Source: JAKALX01 sp964508715
GTDB lineage: Bacteria; Chloroflexota; Dehalococcoidia; Tepidiformales; Tepidiformaceae
Assembly: GCA_964508715.1 (NCBI GenBank)
Contig: CAZDUX010000014.1
Location: forward strand, 31,783-95,782
DNA: 64,000 nt
Direction of reading: 5' to 3'
Positions 19,051 through 28,091 of the stretch are shown here, in pieces. Each line of letters starts with the position of its first letter. Position 1 is the first letter of the stretch. A program made the translations under genes and the position numbers. Under the pieces are notes generated by a model, which had not been told where the DNA came from, searched no databases, and was given only the letters and a program-made list of their open reading frames with translations.

Positions 19051-19890
19051 CTACGAATCCAGCCTCTCGAACACCACATCCGCCATCCCCGCAAAACGCC
19101 TCCGCATCACCTCGATCGCCTCCGGGTTGTCATCGGCCAGGAGAAACCGGCGTCCAAGCTCTGCCGCCGCCGCACCCGTCGTCCCGCTCCCTGCAAAGAA
19201 GTCCAGCACCAGGTCCCCCCGGTTCGAACTCGCCTGAACGATGCGCCGCAGAATCCCCAGCGGCTTCTGTGTTGGATACCCCGTCTTCTCTCGTCCGTTC
19301 GTCGGAACGATCGTGTGCCACCATGTGTCCGTCGGCGTCTTTCCCCGCGCCGCCTTCTCCGGGCCAACGAGCCCCGGCGAAAGATACGGGATCCGCTCGA
19401 TCTCCTCGTAGTTGAACGTGTACCGCCCCGCATCCTTCACATAGACAAGGATCGTGTCGTGTTTCGGCGGCCAGCGCTTCTTCGTCCGCGCCCCATAGTC
19501 GTAAGCCCAGACCACCTCGTTCAGGAAACACCCCCGCCCGAAAATGCCATCGAGAAGCACCTTGCAGTAGTGCGCCTCACGGTAGTCGATGTGGAAGTAC
19601 AGCGTCCCGTCATCCGCCAGCACCCGGTACGCCTCGCACAGCCGCGGCTCCAGGAACGCCAGGTAATCGTCGAACGAATCCTCGTACGCCCGGCTCCCCA
19701 GCCATGTCGTGCGGTACCGGTTGCCGCCGAACCCCGTCCGGTCGCCATCCTCATCGCGAACAGTCCGGAGCTGCTCCCGCCGCTGCTCCTTCCCCGTGTT
19801 GAACGGCGGGTCGATGTACACCAGGTTCGCCATCCCGTCCGGCAGGCTGCGCAACAGCGCAAGGTTCTCGGCCAATACCACCCGATTCAT
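19051..19890 (-). CDS. orphan beta-class DNA (adenine-N6 or cytosine-N4) methyltransferase
   Basis: A 279-residue DNA methyltransferase. Motif IV DPPFNTG lies near residue 27, the target-recognition region is central, then come GYPTQKPLGILRRIV and motif I LDFFAGSGTTGAAA near 240. That order (IV before I) defines the beta class. The ATG at 19890 begins MNRVVLAENLALLRSLP; an alternative ATG at 19926 adds twelve residues. No restriction endonuclease gene is nearby, so a regulatory or housekeeping methylase is likely. Confidence 0.88.
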   Translation of the reverse strand: MNRVVLAENLALLRSLPDGMANLVYIDPPFNTGKEQRREQLRTVRDEDGDRTGFGGNRYRTTWLGSRAYEDSFDDYLAFLEPRLCEAYRVLADDGTLYFHIDYREAHYCKVLLDGIFGRGCFLNEVVWAYDYGARTKKRWPPKHDTILVYVKDAGRYTFNYEEIERIPYLSPGLVGPEKAARGKTPTDTWWHTIVPTNGREKTGYPTQKPLGILRRIVQASSNRGDLVLDFFAGSGTTGAAAAELGRRFLLADDNPEAIEVMRRRFAGMADVVFERLDS

Positions 19891-19953
19891 CGCTTGCAGC
19901 GTATCCGCACCCGCCGCACACCGCATGTCCCGCTACTCCGCTACCATCACCCC

Positions 19954-20448
19954 GTGACTCGCGAAGAGCCGATCGTCCGCCCAACCGCACGGGTCATCCT
20001 CCTCGACCCCAATGACCGCGTCCTCCTCTTTCGCGTCTATGACGAACGCCTCCCCGCTCCCAGGCCGTTTTGGATTACACCCGGCGGCGGCCTCGAAGCC
20101 GGCGAAGACTACGTCACCTGTATCCACCGCGAAATCATCGAGGAGACCGGGATCCCCAGCGTCGAACTCGGGCCCTGCGTCTGGCTCCGTACCCACGCCT
20201 GGCCATGGGTCGATGGCCGTTGGTTCCAATCCATCGAACACTACTTCCTTGCCCGCACTCCCCACACCAACGTCGTACGCGATGGACACACAGCCGAAGA
20301 ACGCCAGTTCCTCGGCCAGCACCGCTGGTTCAGTCTCGCCGAGCTCCGCACCCATCACGAGCCCCTCGTCCCCGCCGCGTTTCCCACACTCCTCGAACCG
20401 CTCCTCCAGGGCCTCATCCCGCCCGGCCCAATCACCGTCGGCGATTGA
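19954..20448 (+). CDS. NUDIX hydrolase
   Basis: A 164-residue protein with a perfect Nudix box GGGLEAGEDYVTCIHREIIEETGI (GX5EX7REUXEEXGU; given as one family motif near residues 45-68), which binds the metal and diphosphate. The GTG at 19954 gives VTREEPIVRPTARVILLDP, the usual first strand. Upstream, the frame stays open for hundreds of codons only because it runs antisense to the methyltransferase. It could be an NTP or nucleotide-sugar pyrophosphohydrolase; the substrate is not identifiable. Confidence 0.9.
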   Translation: MTREEPIVRPTARVILLDPNDRVLLFRVYDERLPAPRPFWITPGGGLEAGEDYVTCIHREIIEETGIPSVELGPCVWLRTHAWPWVDGRWFQSIEHYFLARTPHTNVVRDGHTAEERQFLGQHRWFSLAELRTHHEPLVPAAFPTLLEPLLQGLIPPGPITVGD

Positions 20449-20508
20449 CTCCTGTCCCACCCTCGCCTTCGCGGGCTCAAAGCTCGCCTGCACCGTATCC
20501 TGTCCGCC

Positions 20509-21447
20509 GTGCACACCTGGTCGCTCGTCGATGGCACCTGGCGCGAAGGCGATCTCGATGGCGCAACGCTGCGTTGGTTCGACCTTGGCCGCGAGGATGC
20601 CGGCGCTCTCCACGACCTCGCCCGCCGCTACAACCTCCACCCCCTCGCCATCGAAGACTGCCTCGCTACCATGATGCACGCCCCCAAGATCGACGACTTC
20701 GGGACCACCCTCTTCATCGTCCTCCAGGAACTCGAACCCGGCATCGAAGGGCCCGTGCCCGAAGAACTCGACATCTTCGTCGGCCACGACTTCTGCATCT
20801 CCTACAGCGACTCCCCCGAACCCGGCCATGCCGCGACCAGCCTCCGCGCGGCACTCCGCAACCAGATCGCCATCCGCCCCGGCGCCGACGGAATCGCCTA
20901 CGAACTCGCCGACCGCGCCGTCGACAACATCCTTCCCCAGGTCCACGCCCTCGCCGAGCACCTCGAATCCCTCCAGGACACCGTCCTCGCCGGCACCAGC
21001 GATAGCCGGGTCAACCGCGAGGTCCTCGAACTCCGTGCACGCGCCGGCCGCATCCGCCGTGTCCTCGCCTCAGAACTCGGCGTCGTCCAGCGCCTCAGCC
21101 GCGGCGAGTTCTCCGAGATCGCCGAATCCAACCGCATCTACTTCCGCGACGTCTACGACCACCTCGTCCGCATCGACCTTGGCCTCGAAGAACTCCGCGA
21201 AGACGCCGAGGTTGCCCTCAGCACCTACCTCAGCGCGTTCAATAACCGCATCAGCGAGGTCATGAAGGTTCTCGCCGTCGTCGGCGCCCTCGCCCTCCCC
21301 GCCTCGGTCATCGCCGGCATCTTCGGCACCAACTTCGATAACGTCCCCGGCCTGCACAGCAACTGGGGCTTCCTCGGCATGATCGCGTCGATGACCGGCC
21401 TTGCCGTGGGCATGGCCATGTACTTCCGCCACCGAGGATGGTTTTAG
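20509..21447 (+). CDS. CorA-family divalent cation transporter with GTN in place of GMN
   Basis: A 312-residue CorA/ZntB-like channel. A long cytosolic alpha/beta plus helical domain (about 1-250) ends in two membrane helices (MKVLAVVGALALPASVIAGIFG and GFLGMIASMTGLAVGMAMYF) and a short basic tail (RHRGW). The signature loop reads IFGTNFDNVPGL, so the selectivity-filter GMN triplet is GTN. It could transport Mg2+, Co2+ or Zn2+. The start is GTG. Confidence 0.87.
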   Translation: MHTWSLVDGTWREGDLDGATLRWFDLGREDAGALHDLARRYNLHPLAIEDCLATMMHAPKIDDFGTTLFIVLQELEPGIEGPVPEELDIFVGHDFCISYSDSPEPGHAATSLRAALRNQIAIRPGADGIAYELADRAVDNILPQVHALAEHLESLQDTVLAGTSDSRVNREVLELRARAGRIRRVLASELGVVQRLSRGEFSEIAESNRIYFRDVYDHLVRIDLGLEELREDAEVALSTYLSAFNNRISEVMKVLAVVGALALPASVIAGIFGTNFDNVPGLHSNWGFLGMIASMTGLAVGMAMYFRHRGWF

Positions 21448-21548
21448 CCAGCCTATACTGTTACAACTGGGGGAAACCCCTACGTACACACCGGGTGGCC
21501 GCCCCTACCATTCACAGCGCAACCCGACAGCCTGGGAAATCCGCCCGC

Positions 21549-24500
21549 ATGCCCATACCTCGCGACCCGCAATCCCTCATCACCCTCCCGGAGCAACTCC
21601 TCGACCACATCGGCACACCCATCATCACCATCACCGGCGACGGTGCGGTCATATCGGCCAATGCTTCGGCAGCGCATGCACTGGGGTGGATGGCAGCCGA
21701 ACTGCCGTCCCAGGCGTTCCGCGCACCGCTCGATGCATCTGTTTGCCCACAGGTCGCCAGCATCCTCCACGAGGTGCAGGATTCAGGCACCTATGAGGGC
21801 GATGTCGCATTCATCCGTCACGACGGCTCGCCCTGGACCTCCCACGTCGTTGCAACCCGCGAGCAAACCGGCTCCGTGGAAACCGCGCGGATTATCCTCG
21901 TACTGACCGATCCCCCGCCTCAGCCGGAAGCCGCAGCCACATCATCCGATAGCTCGATGGCATTCCGCTTGCTCTTCGCCGCGCTCCCCCACCCGATGTG
22001 GGTCTACGACACCACATCGTTACGCTTCCTCGAGGTAAATGACGCGGCAATCGCGCAATACGGGTACTCGCGCGACGAATTCCGGCAACTCACGATCGCT
22101 GACATCCGCCCCACCGGCGAGAAGTCCCGCCTCCTCGACCACGTCGCCCGTCACCCCTGGCTCGAAGATGACGCTGGCACCTGGCGCCACGTTCGCAAGG
22201 ACGGCAGCGAGGTCAACGTCCGCATCCGGGCTCATTCACTCGAGTTCGAGGGCCGCCACGCACGTCTCGTGATCGCCGAGGATGCGACCTCCCAGGTGGC
22301 CGCCGAGACCTCCCAGGCACTCCTCGCCGCAATCGTCGAATCAAGTGATGCAGCGATCGTCGCCCGCGACTCTGACGGCCGGATCACCGCCTGGAACCAT
22401 GCAGCAGAGCTCCTGTATGGCTACACCGCGGCCACCGTGCTCGGCCAGAGCGGTGCCATCCTCAACTCCGCCTCCGCCGACGCCAACCCCAACACCACCG
22501 TCGAAGCACTCGACGCCTGCGCTCTCGCAGGCGAGACCCGGCGGCTCGAAACCCGCCGCCGTCGCAGCGATGGCACGGAATTCGACGCCGCGCTCTCCGT
22601 CTTCCCCATCATGAGCCGTGATGGTCACGTCCTCGGCGTCGCGGCCATCACCCGCGATATTACCGGGCAGAAACGGGCCGAACGCGAACAGGCGGCCCTC
22701 GCCGCGATCGTGAACTCCTCCGACGACGCCTTCATCCTGCGTGACCTCGATGGACGGGTTCTGACCTGGAGCCCTGGCGCCGAGCGCCTTACCGGCTACA
22801 CAGCGGAAGAGATGCTCGGAAGCGATCGACGGCCCTTCGATCCCCCGGGCGCCGAAGGGTCGGCCCAGGCCGGCTTTGATCGCATCCGTGCCGGCGAGAC
22901 GGTCCACGCCGACATCGTCCGCCTCCGCAAGGACGGCTCTCTCCTGACCGTCGCTTTCGAGGGCTTCCCGGTCCGCCTACCCTGCGGCGACGTCATCGGC
23001 TACGCGAGCGTCTCCCGCGATATCAGCGACCGTATCCGTGCCGAGGCTGCCCTTCGCGAAAGTGAGACCAACTACCGTGCCATCTTCGAAGGTACGTCTG
23101 ACGCACTCTATGTCATGGACCTCGGCGATGACGGCAACTGGTATTGCACCCAGATCAACCGCGCCTACACCACCCTCCTTGGGCGCACCCCGGAATCGGT
23201 CCTCAACAAGACGCTCCAGGAAGGTATCGGCGACCCTGCCCCCGATGCCATTCTTGCCCACTACGCCCGCGCCGCCTCCACCGGCAAGCCCGTGCAGTGG
23301 GAGCACACCACCCTGGCCGATGACCGCCAGCAAACGCTCAGCATCCAGCTGACCCCGGCCCGCTCCGCCGATGGAGTCGTTCGCCGTCTCTACGGCAGCA
23401 TGCGCGATGTGACCTCGCTGCGTGAGGCCCAGGCCGACCTGCAGGCTGTCTTCGAAAGCGCCGACAGCAGCATCGTCCTCATCGATGCCGGGCAACGCGT
23501 GCTCCGCTTCAACCGGCAGGCCAGTGCCGGGATGCAGACACTCACCGGCCACCCCTTGACCATCGGCATGGCCCTCGGCCAGCACCTCTCACCGCTCTTC
23601 CATGATGAGATGACGAAGGCCGTCAGCGATGCCCTCGCGGGGACACTCGTTACACGGCAGGTCAAGGTCACCCTCCCATCGGGAGCGCCAGCCTGGTTCG
23701 AGATCACCTTTGCGCCGGTGCAATCCGAGGATGGCTCCCCGCGCGGGGTTGCCATCCATTCGCACGACATTACCGAGCAGAAACGTGCGAACGAGGCACT
23801 CGAGCAGGCCCAGAAACTCGAAAGCCTCGCCGTCCTCGCTGGCGGCGTCGCGCACGACTTCAATAACCTGCTCGTTGGTATCCTCGGCAACGCCGGCCTG
23901 GCCATGGCCGAGCTGCCGCCAGGATCCCCGGTCCGCGAGACCATCACCGAGATCGAAGTCGCCGGCCAGCGCGCGGCCGACCTCGCCCGCCAGATGCTCG
24001 CCTACAGCGGCAAGGGCCGCTTCGTCATCCAGCCTGTCGCCCTCGGCCACCTCGTCCAGGAGATGACCCAGCTCCTCCGCGTCTCCATCGCCAGGGGTAT
24101 CGTCATCCAGTACGATCTCGCGCCCGGCCTCCCGCCCGTCGAGGGCGACGCCACCCAGCTACGCCAGGTCATCATGAACCTGGTGGTCAACGCCAGCGAC
24201 GCCATCGGTTCCGCCGATGGTGTCATCCGCATCCACACCGGCCTCGTTCATGCCACATCCGAGGACCTTGCCCGGACCTATCTCGCGCCGCAGCTCCCGG
24301 GCGGCGACTACGTCTCGATGGAAGTCACCGACACCGGCAGCGGAATGAACCGCGCCACCCTCGCGCGGCTCTTCGACCCGTTCTTCACCACCAAGTTCAC
24401 GGGCAGGGGCCTTGGCCTCGCCGCCGTCCTCGGCATCGTTCGCGGCCACCGCGGCGCAATCCATGTCGCGAGCGAGCCAGGAGTCGGGACTACCTTCCGG

Positions 24501-24944
24501 CTGCTCTTCCCGGTGGCAGTCACCCCCACCACGACCACGGCTGAGCCGCCGGTTACAGCCCCCGCCTGGCGTGGTGAGGGTGCCATCCTCGTCGTCGACG
24601 ATGAGCCTACCGTGCGCGCCGTCACCGCGCGCGCACTCCGCACCTTCGGCTTCGAAACCCTCGTAGCCGCCGATGGTGAGCAGGGCGTCGGTGTCTTCGA
24701 ACGCGAGTCCGCCCGTATCCGCGCGGTCCTCCTCGACCTCACGATGCCACGTATGAACGGCGAAGCGGCATTCACGGCCATCCGTGCTCTTCAACCCGCT
24801 GCCCGCGTCATCCTGATGAGCGGCTATAGCGAGCAGGATGCGATGAGCCACTTCGCAGGGCGCGGCATCGCAGGCTTCCTCCAGAAGCCCTACAGCGTCA
24901 CCGAACTACGCGAGATCCTCCAGCGAGTAATGGCGGACTCCTGA
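21549..24944 (+). CDS. multi-PAS hybrid sensor histidine kinase with C-terminal receiver
   Basis: A 1131-residue predicted soluble kinase. Six PAS domains can be read in order, the last five starting near FRLLFAALPHPMWVYD, LLAAIVESSDAAIVARD, LAAIVNSSDDAFILRD, YRAIFEGTSDALYVMD and LQAVFESADSSIVLID. The phospho-accepting His is in GGVAHDFNN near residue 769. The ATPase domain has QVIMNLVVNASDA, DTGSGMN, FDPFFTTK and GRGLGLAAV. A receiver follows with VVDDE and the acceptor Asp in LLDLTMPRMNG near 1061. The ATG at 21549 is preferred over the upstream start at 21438, which overlaps the transporter. No membrane segment is seen, and no cognate regulator is adjacent. Confidence 0.92.
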   Translation: MPIPRDPQSLITLPEQLLDHIGTPIITITGDGAVISANASAAHALGWMAAELPSQAFRAPLDASVCPQVASILHEVQDSGTYEGDVAFIRHDGSPWTSHVVATREQTGSVETARIILVLTDPPPQPEAAATSSDSSMAFRLLFAALPHPMWVYDTTSLRFLEVNDAAIAQYGYSRDEFRQLTIADIRPTGEKSRLLDHVARHPWLEDDAGTWRHVRKDGSEVNVRIRAHSLEFEGRHARLVIAEDATSQVAAETSQALLAAIVESSDAAIVARDSDGRITAWNHAAELLYGYTAATVLGQSGAILNSASADANPNTTVEALDACALAGETRRLETRRRRSDGTEFDAALSVFPIMSRDGHVLGVAAITRDITGQKRAEREQAALAAIVNSSDDAFILRDLDGRVLTWSPGAERLTGYTAEEMLGSDRRPFDPPGAEGSAQAGFDRIRAGETVHADIVRLRKDGSLLTVAFEGFPVRLPCGDVIGYASVSRDISDRIRAEAALRESETNYRAIFEGTSDALYVMDLGDDGNWYCTQINRAYTTLLGRTPESVLNKTLQEGIGDPAPDAILAHYARAASTGKPVQWEHTTLADDRQQTLSIQLTPARSADGVVRRLYGSMRDVTSLREAQADLQAVFESADSSIVLIDAGQRVLRFNRQASAGMQTLTGHPLTIGMALGQHLSPLFHDEMTKAVSDALAGTLVTRQVKVTLPSGAPAWFEITFAPVQSEDGSPRGVAIHSHDITEQKRANEALEQAQKLESLAVLAGGVAHDFNNLLVGILGNAGLAMAELPPGSPVRETITEIEVAGQRAADLARQMLAYSGKGRFVIQPVALGHLVQEMTQLLRVSIARGIVIQYDLAPGLPPVEGDATQLRQVIMNLVVNASDAIGSADGVIRIHTGLVHATSEDLARTYLAPQLPGGDYVSMEVTDTGSGMNRATLARLFDPFFTTKFTGRGLGLAAVLGIVRGHRGAIHVASEPGVGTTFRLLFPVAVTPTTTTAEPPVTAPAWRGEGAILVVDDEPTVRAVTARALRTFGFETLVAADGEQGVGVFERESARIRAVLLDLTMPRMNGEAAFTAIRALQPAARVILMSGYSEQDAMSHFAGRGIAGFLQKPYSVTELREILQRVMADS

Positions 24945-24974
24945 ACCCGGTCTCGGCCCTGTCCCGCAGAGCCG

Positions 24975-26084
24975 TCAGAGCAGCACCAGGTTGTCCCGGT
25001 GCACCACCTCGTCGCCGTAGCTGTAGCCCAGCGTCTCCGCTATCCGGTCACTGTGCAGGCGAAGGATGCGCACGATCTCGGCCGCCCCATAGTTCGTCGT
25101 ACCCACCGCCACAGGCTGACCTTCGGCATCGCGAATCTCGACGGTCTCGCCCCGGTCGAACTGCCCCTCCACGGCCGCCACACCCGCTGGCAGGAGGCTT
25201 CGCCCATGCTCGCGAAGCGCCTCCACTGCCCCCGCATCGACCACGATCTGCCCCGTCCGGGCGATGTTCCCGAGGATCCACCGTTTTCGCGATTCGAGCC
25301 GGTCGCCAGCGTGCGGGAAGATCGTCCCGCGTTCGTGGCCATTCGCGATGTCCACCAGCACCTCGGCCTTCCGCCCGTTGGCGATGACGACGTCGACACC
25401 CCCCTGCGTGGCGATCCGCGCCGCCGTAAGCTTCGTGAGCATCCCCCCGGTACCCGGTCCCCGCGCCCCGCCCGCGAGCGCCTCGATCGTTGAATCGATC
25501 CGTTCCACCCGCTCGATGCGCTTCGCCTCCGGGTTCACGCTCGGGTCCCCATCGTAGAGCCCGTCGACATCCGTCAGGATCGCGAGCAGGTCGGCATCGA
25601 CCAGGTTCGCCACGTACGCCGAGAGCGAGTCATTCTCACCGATACGCGTGGCCAGCACCTGGTCGAGCGCCACCGCGTCGTTCTCGTTCACAATCGGCAC
25701 AGCACCCGCCTCGAGCAGGTCGCGGAGGGTGTTCCGCGCGTTGAGGTAGCCCAGCCGGTCGGAAAGGTCGCGCCGCGTCAGAAGAACCTGCGCAACGACC
25801 GTGTCGTGCCAGTCGAAGAGCTCGTCCCAGCTCTGCATCAGGTGGCTCTGCCCAACGCTCGCAATCGCCTGCCGGCTCAGCGTCGCCCCCGGCCGGATCC
25901 GGTTCGCCATCCGGTGGCGGCCCGCAGCCTGTGCCCCGCTCGAAACCACCACCACCTGTGCCCCCTGCGCGCGGAGCCGGACTACCTGCCCAACGAGCCG
26001 CGACATCGCTTCGAGGTCGAGCCGCTTCGAACCAGCGGTGAGCAAGCTTGTCCCGAACTTGGCGACGATTCGGCGGTAACGCAT
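24975..26084 (-). CDS. proB: glutamate 5-kinase with PUA domain
   Basis: ProB phosphorylates glutamate in the first step of proline synthesis. The 369-residue product has the amino acid kinase domain (IVAKFGTSLLTAG, VVVSSGAQAAGRHRM, VPIVNENDAVAL, GTGGMLTKLTAARIA) and a C-terminal PUA domain starting near RKRWILGNIA. The ATG at 26084 gives MRYRRIVAKFGTS; the frame is open to 26255 without similarity. The partner proA is about 26 kb away at 52105, so the two are not co-transcribed. Confidence 0.95.
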   Translation of the reverse strand: MRYRRIVAKFGTSLLTAGSKRLDLEAMSRLVGQVVRLRAQGAQVVVVSSGAQAAGRHRMANRIRPGATLSRQAIASVGQSHLMQSWDELFDWHDTVVAQVLLTRRDLSDRLGYLNARNTLRDLLEAGAVPIVNENDAVALDQVLATRIGENDSLSAYVANLVDADLLAILTDVDGLYDGDPSVNPEAKRIERVERIDSTIEALAGGARGPGTGGMLTKLTAARIATQGGVDVVIANGRKAEVLVDIANGHERGTIFPHAGDRLESRKRWILGNIARTGQIVVDAGAVEALREHGRSLLPAGVAAVEGQFDRGETVEIRDAEGQPVAVGTTNYGAAEIVRILRLHSDRIAETLGYSYGDEVVHRDNLVLL

Positions 26085-26260
26085 ATCCGAAGGGTAAACG
26101 AGCCACGCCCGACGGGCGACGACTGCCTGCTCGCCCTCGCCCCCGGTCAGCGCCATTCCACCAGCTTTTCCCCCGGGTCGAACCGTTTCCTCGCTACCCG
26201 CTGTAAGACTTCTCGCCGTCGCTGGTCTCACCTGCACACCAACCACGGAGACCACCGCAC

Positions 26261-27322
26261 ATGATTCGCCTTCGCCTCGCCGCCTCTATCCTCGGGGCCG
26301 CTTCACTCGCCACCCTCGCTGTCACCGGCGCCTCCGCCGCAAACCCGAATCTCATCACCAACGGTGACTTCACTACGGGCATCGGCGGCTGGTCCCTCCG
26401 GGCCGGCGTGCCCGGCAGCCTCGGCTGGAGCCTCAGCGACCACAGCCTTGTCATCGTCAACAATTCAGCCCCTGGCCAGACCACGCTGGCCTCCGCTCAG
26501 CAGTGCGTCACCGCTATCGATGACGGACGCTCCTACACCCTCGAGGACGATGCCTTCGTCGCATCCGGCCAGCAACGGAGCGGCGGCGCCCATGCCCGGG
26601 TCTTCTGGTACGCCGGTGATTCCTGCAATGGCTCCGTCCTCGGCTCACCCTTTGCCAGCACCTTCGTCACGGCATTCAACACCTGGACCCACACCAACGA
26701 CACCTTCACCGCGCCGGCCGGCGCGAAGTCCGCCAGCATCCTCCTTGGGGTCCAGCAGAACGAGGCCGGCGCGGGCGAAGACCCGGCAGCGCACTTCAAG
26801 GCGAAGTGGGACAACGTCTCGTTTCGCAAGAACCTCATCCTCCTCGCTCCACCTATCGCCACCATCCCGCCTCTCGCTGGCATCGACCCGCCAATCATCC
26901 AGACACCGCCACCGGTCAAGACACCGCCCACCATCGTCAGCGATCCGCCTGCCACCACGACACCCGGCCCGATCAAGGCGCCGCCTACCGTCATCGTGAA
27001 CCCCGCCGGAACGGCCACGCCTTCGCCGGCCAGCACCCCGGGCGGCCCGGCCACGACCGAACACCAGTCCGATGAACCCGCCGCCCAGCCAGCAGCCCCG
27101 GTGCAAACACCCGCGGACAGCACCGGTAGTGGTGCCACGCAGCCACCACACGCCCCCGCAAGCCCGGGCGGCAACCTCCTCCCACCGGATACCGGTTCGG
27201 ATGTGGCCGATGGCGGCCCTGCCAGCGCGATCCCCCTCTTCAGCGTCGTTGCCGGCGCCCTCGCCCTCACGGCCCTTGCCGGCCTCGTCCTTGCAGTCGT
27301 ACAGGTGAAGCGCCGGAACTGA
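26261..27322 (+). CDS. secreted carbohydrate-binding-like surface protein with C-terminal membrane anchor
   Basis: A 353-residue exported protein: a signal peptide ending ASAAN, a CBM-like jelly-roll domain starting NPNLITNGDFTTGIGGW (about 27-185), a Pro/Thr-rich stalk with PPPVKTPPTI-type repeats (about 190-310), a membrane helix, then KRRN. A PPDTGS sequence precedes the helix, reminiscent of a degenerate sortase signal, but no sortase is in the window. The function is unknown; a cell-surface glycan-binding role is inferred. It begins 176 bp from the divergent proB and ends before a terminator hairpin at 27353. Confidence 0.75.
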   Translation: MIRLRLAASILGAASLATLAVTGASAANPNLITNGDFTTGIGGWSLRAGVPGSLGWSLSDHSLVIVNNSAPGQTTLASAQQCVTAIDDGRSYTLEDDAFVASGQQRSGGAHARVFWYAGDSCNGSVLGSPFASTFVTAFNTWTHTNDTFTAPAGAKSASILLGVQQNEAGAGEDPAAHFKAKWDNVSFRKNLILLAPPIATIPPLAGIDPPIIQTPPPVKTPPTIVSDPPATTTPGPIKAPPTVIVNPAGTATPSPASTPGGPATTEHQSDEPAAQPAAPVQTPADSTGSGATQPPHAPASPGGNLLPPDTGSDVADGGPASAIPLFSVVAGALALTALAGLVLAVVQVKRRN

Positions 27323-27352
27323 CCACTCCCACGCCTTGCCTGTCCGGCCCGA

Positions 27353-27384
27353 AAGCGGCGAAGGCGCTCCCCCCTTCGCCGCTT
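27353..27384. terminator. terminator between convergent surface-protein and DUF4389 genes
   Basis: AAGCGGCGAAGG (27353-27364) pairs with CCTTCGCCGCTT (27373-27384), a 12-bp perfect stem with an 8-base loop. It lies 30 bp after one stop codon and just before the other. Confidence 0.75.
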
Positions 27385-27391
27385 CCCTCTC

Positions 27392-28057
27392 TCAGCCGTT
27401 GAGCGTGAACGGAGGGTATTCGTCGCGCAGGAGGAGCAGGTACGCCTCCACCCGAATCTGCCAGCGAAACACCCCGAGCCCGAAGTTGTAGAGCCCCTCC
27501 GGGTACGCACCGGTGAAGAGGATCGCGAACCACGCGATGATCGACGTCACCGCCCACGCGATACCGAGAAAGAAAAGCACGACGATGTGGGGGATCGCGT
27601 ACAGCAGGCGAAGCCCCACCGATACGCGGTCGCGCTCCTCGCCGGCCACCTCCAGCTTCAGCTCCGCCGGGTATGGCGTATCACCGAACGGCGGGTATTC
27701 ATCGCGAAAGAGGCCGATGTAGGCAACGGCGCGGACCTTCCAGCGAAGATAGAACGTGCAGAGGTCGTAGAGCCCCCCGGGGTGCTTCAACGCGAACACG
27801 ATGGCGAACCACGCGATGACCGCGCACACGCCAGCAACCGCCCCGATGACCCCGTTACCACCCGCCTCCCACAAGAACCGGCCGCTCCCGCCGCGCCATC
27901 CAAAGTAGACAGCGCCGAGCCCCGGGCCTCCAACCAGCAGCGCATGCGGGATGTAGAGGATGATCCGGAATGCCGTTGTCAGGCGGTTGCGGTCGGCGAG
28001 CTGCGGTTCAACCGTGATATCGACGGGGTAGGAGGACGCGGGCGTCAATGTCGTCAT
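27392..28057 (-). CDS. DUF4389 membrane protein with two repeats
   Basis: A 221-residue integral membrane protein formed by two tandem DUF4389 units (about 15-125 and 135-218). Each has RLLYAIPH or RIILYIPH, a membrane helix with AWFAIVF/AWFAILF, then GLYDLCTFYLRW/GLYNFGLGVFRW and a closing FRDEYPPF/LRDEYPPF. The internal duplication is obvious from these pairs. The function of the domain is not known. Confidence 0.88.
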   Translation of the reverse strand: MTTLTPASSYPVDITVEPQLADRNRLTTAFRIILYIPHALLVGGPGLGAVYFGWRGGSGRFLWEAGGNGVIGAVAGVCAVIAWFAIVFALKHPGGLYDLCTFYLRWKVRAVAYIGLFRDEYPPFGDTPYPAELKLEVAGEERDRVSVGLRLLYAIPHIVVLFFLGIAWAVTSIIAWFAILFTGAYPEGLYNFGLGVFRWQIRVEAYLLLLRDEYPPFTLNG

Positions 28058-28091
28058 GGCGCCATTCTAGCCCCCACGACTGGTCACACCG

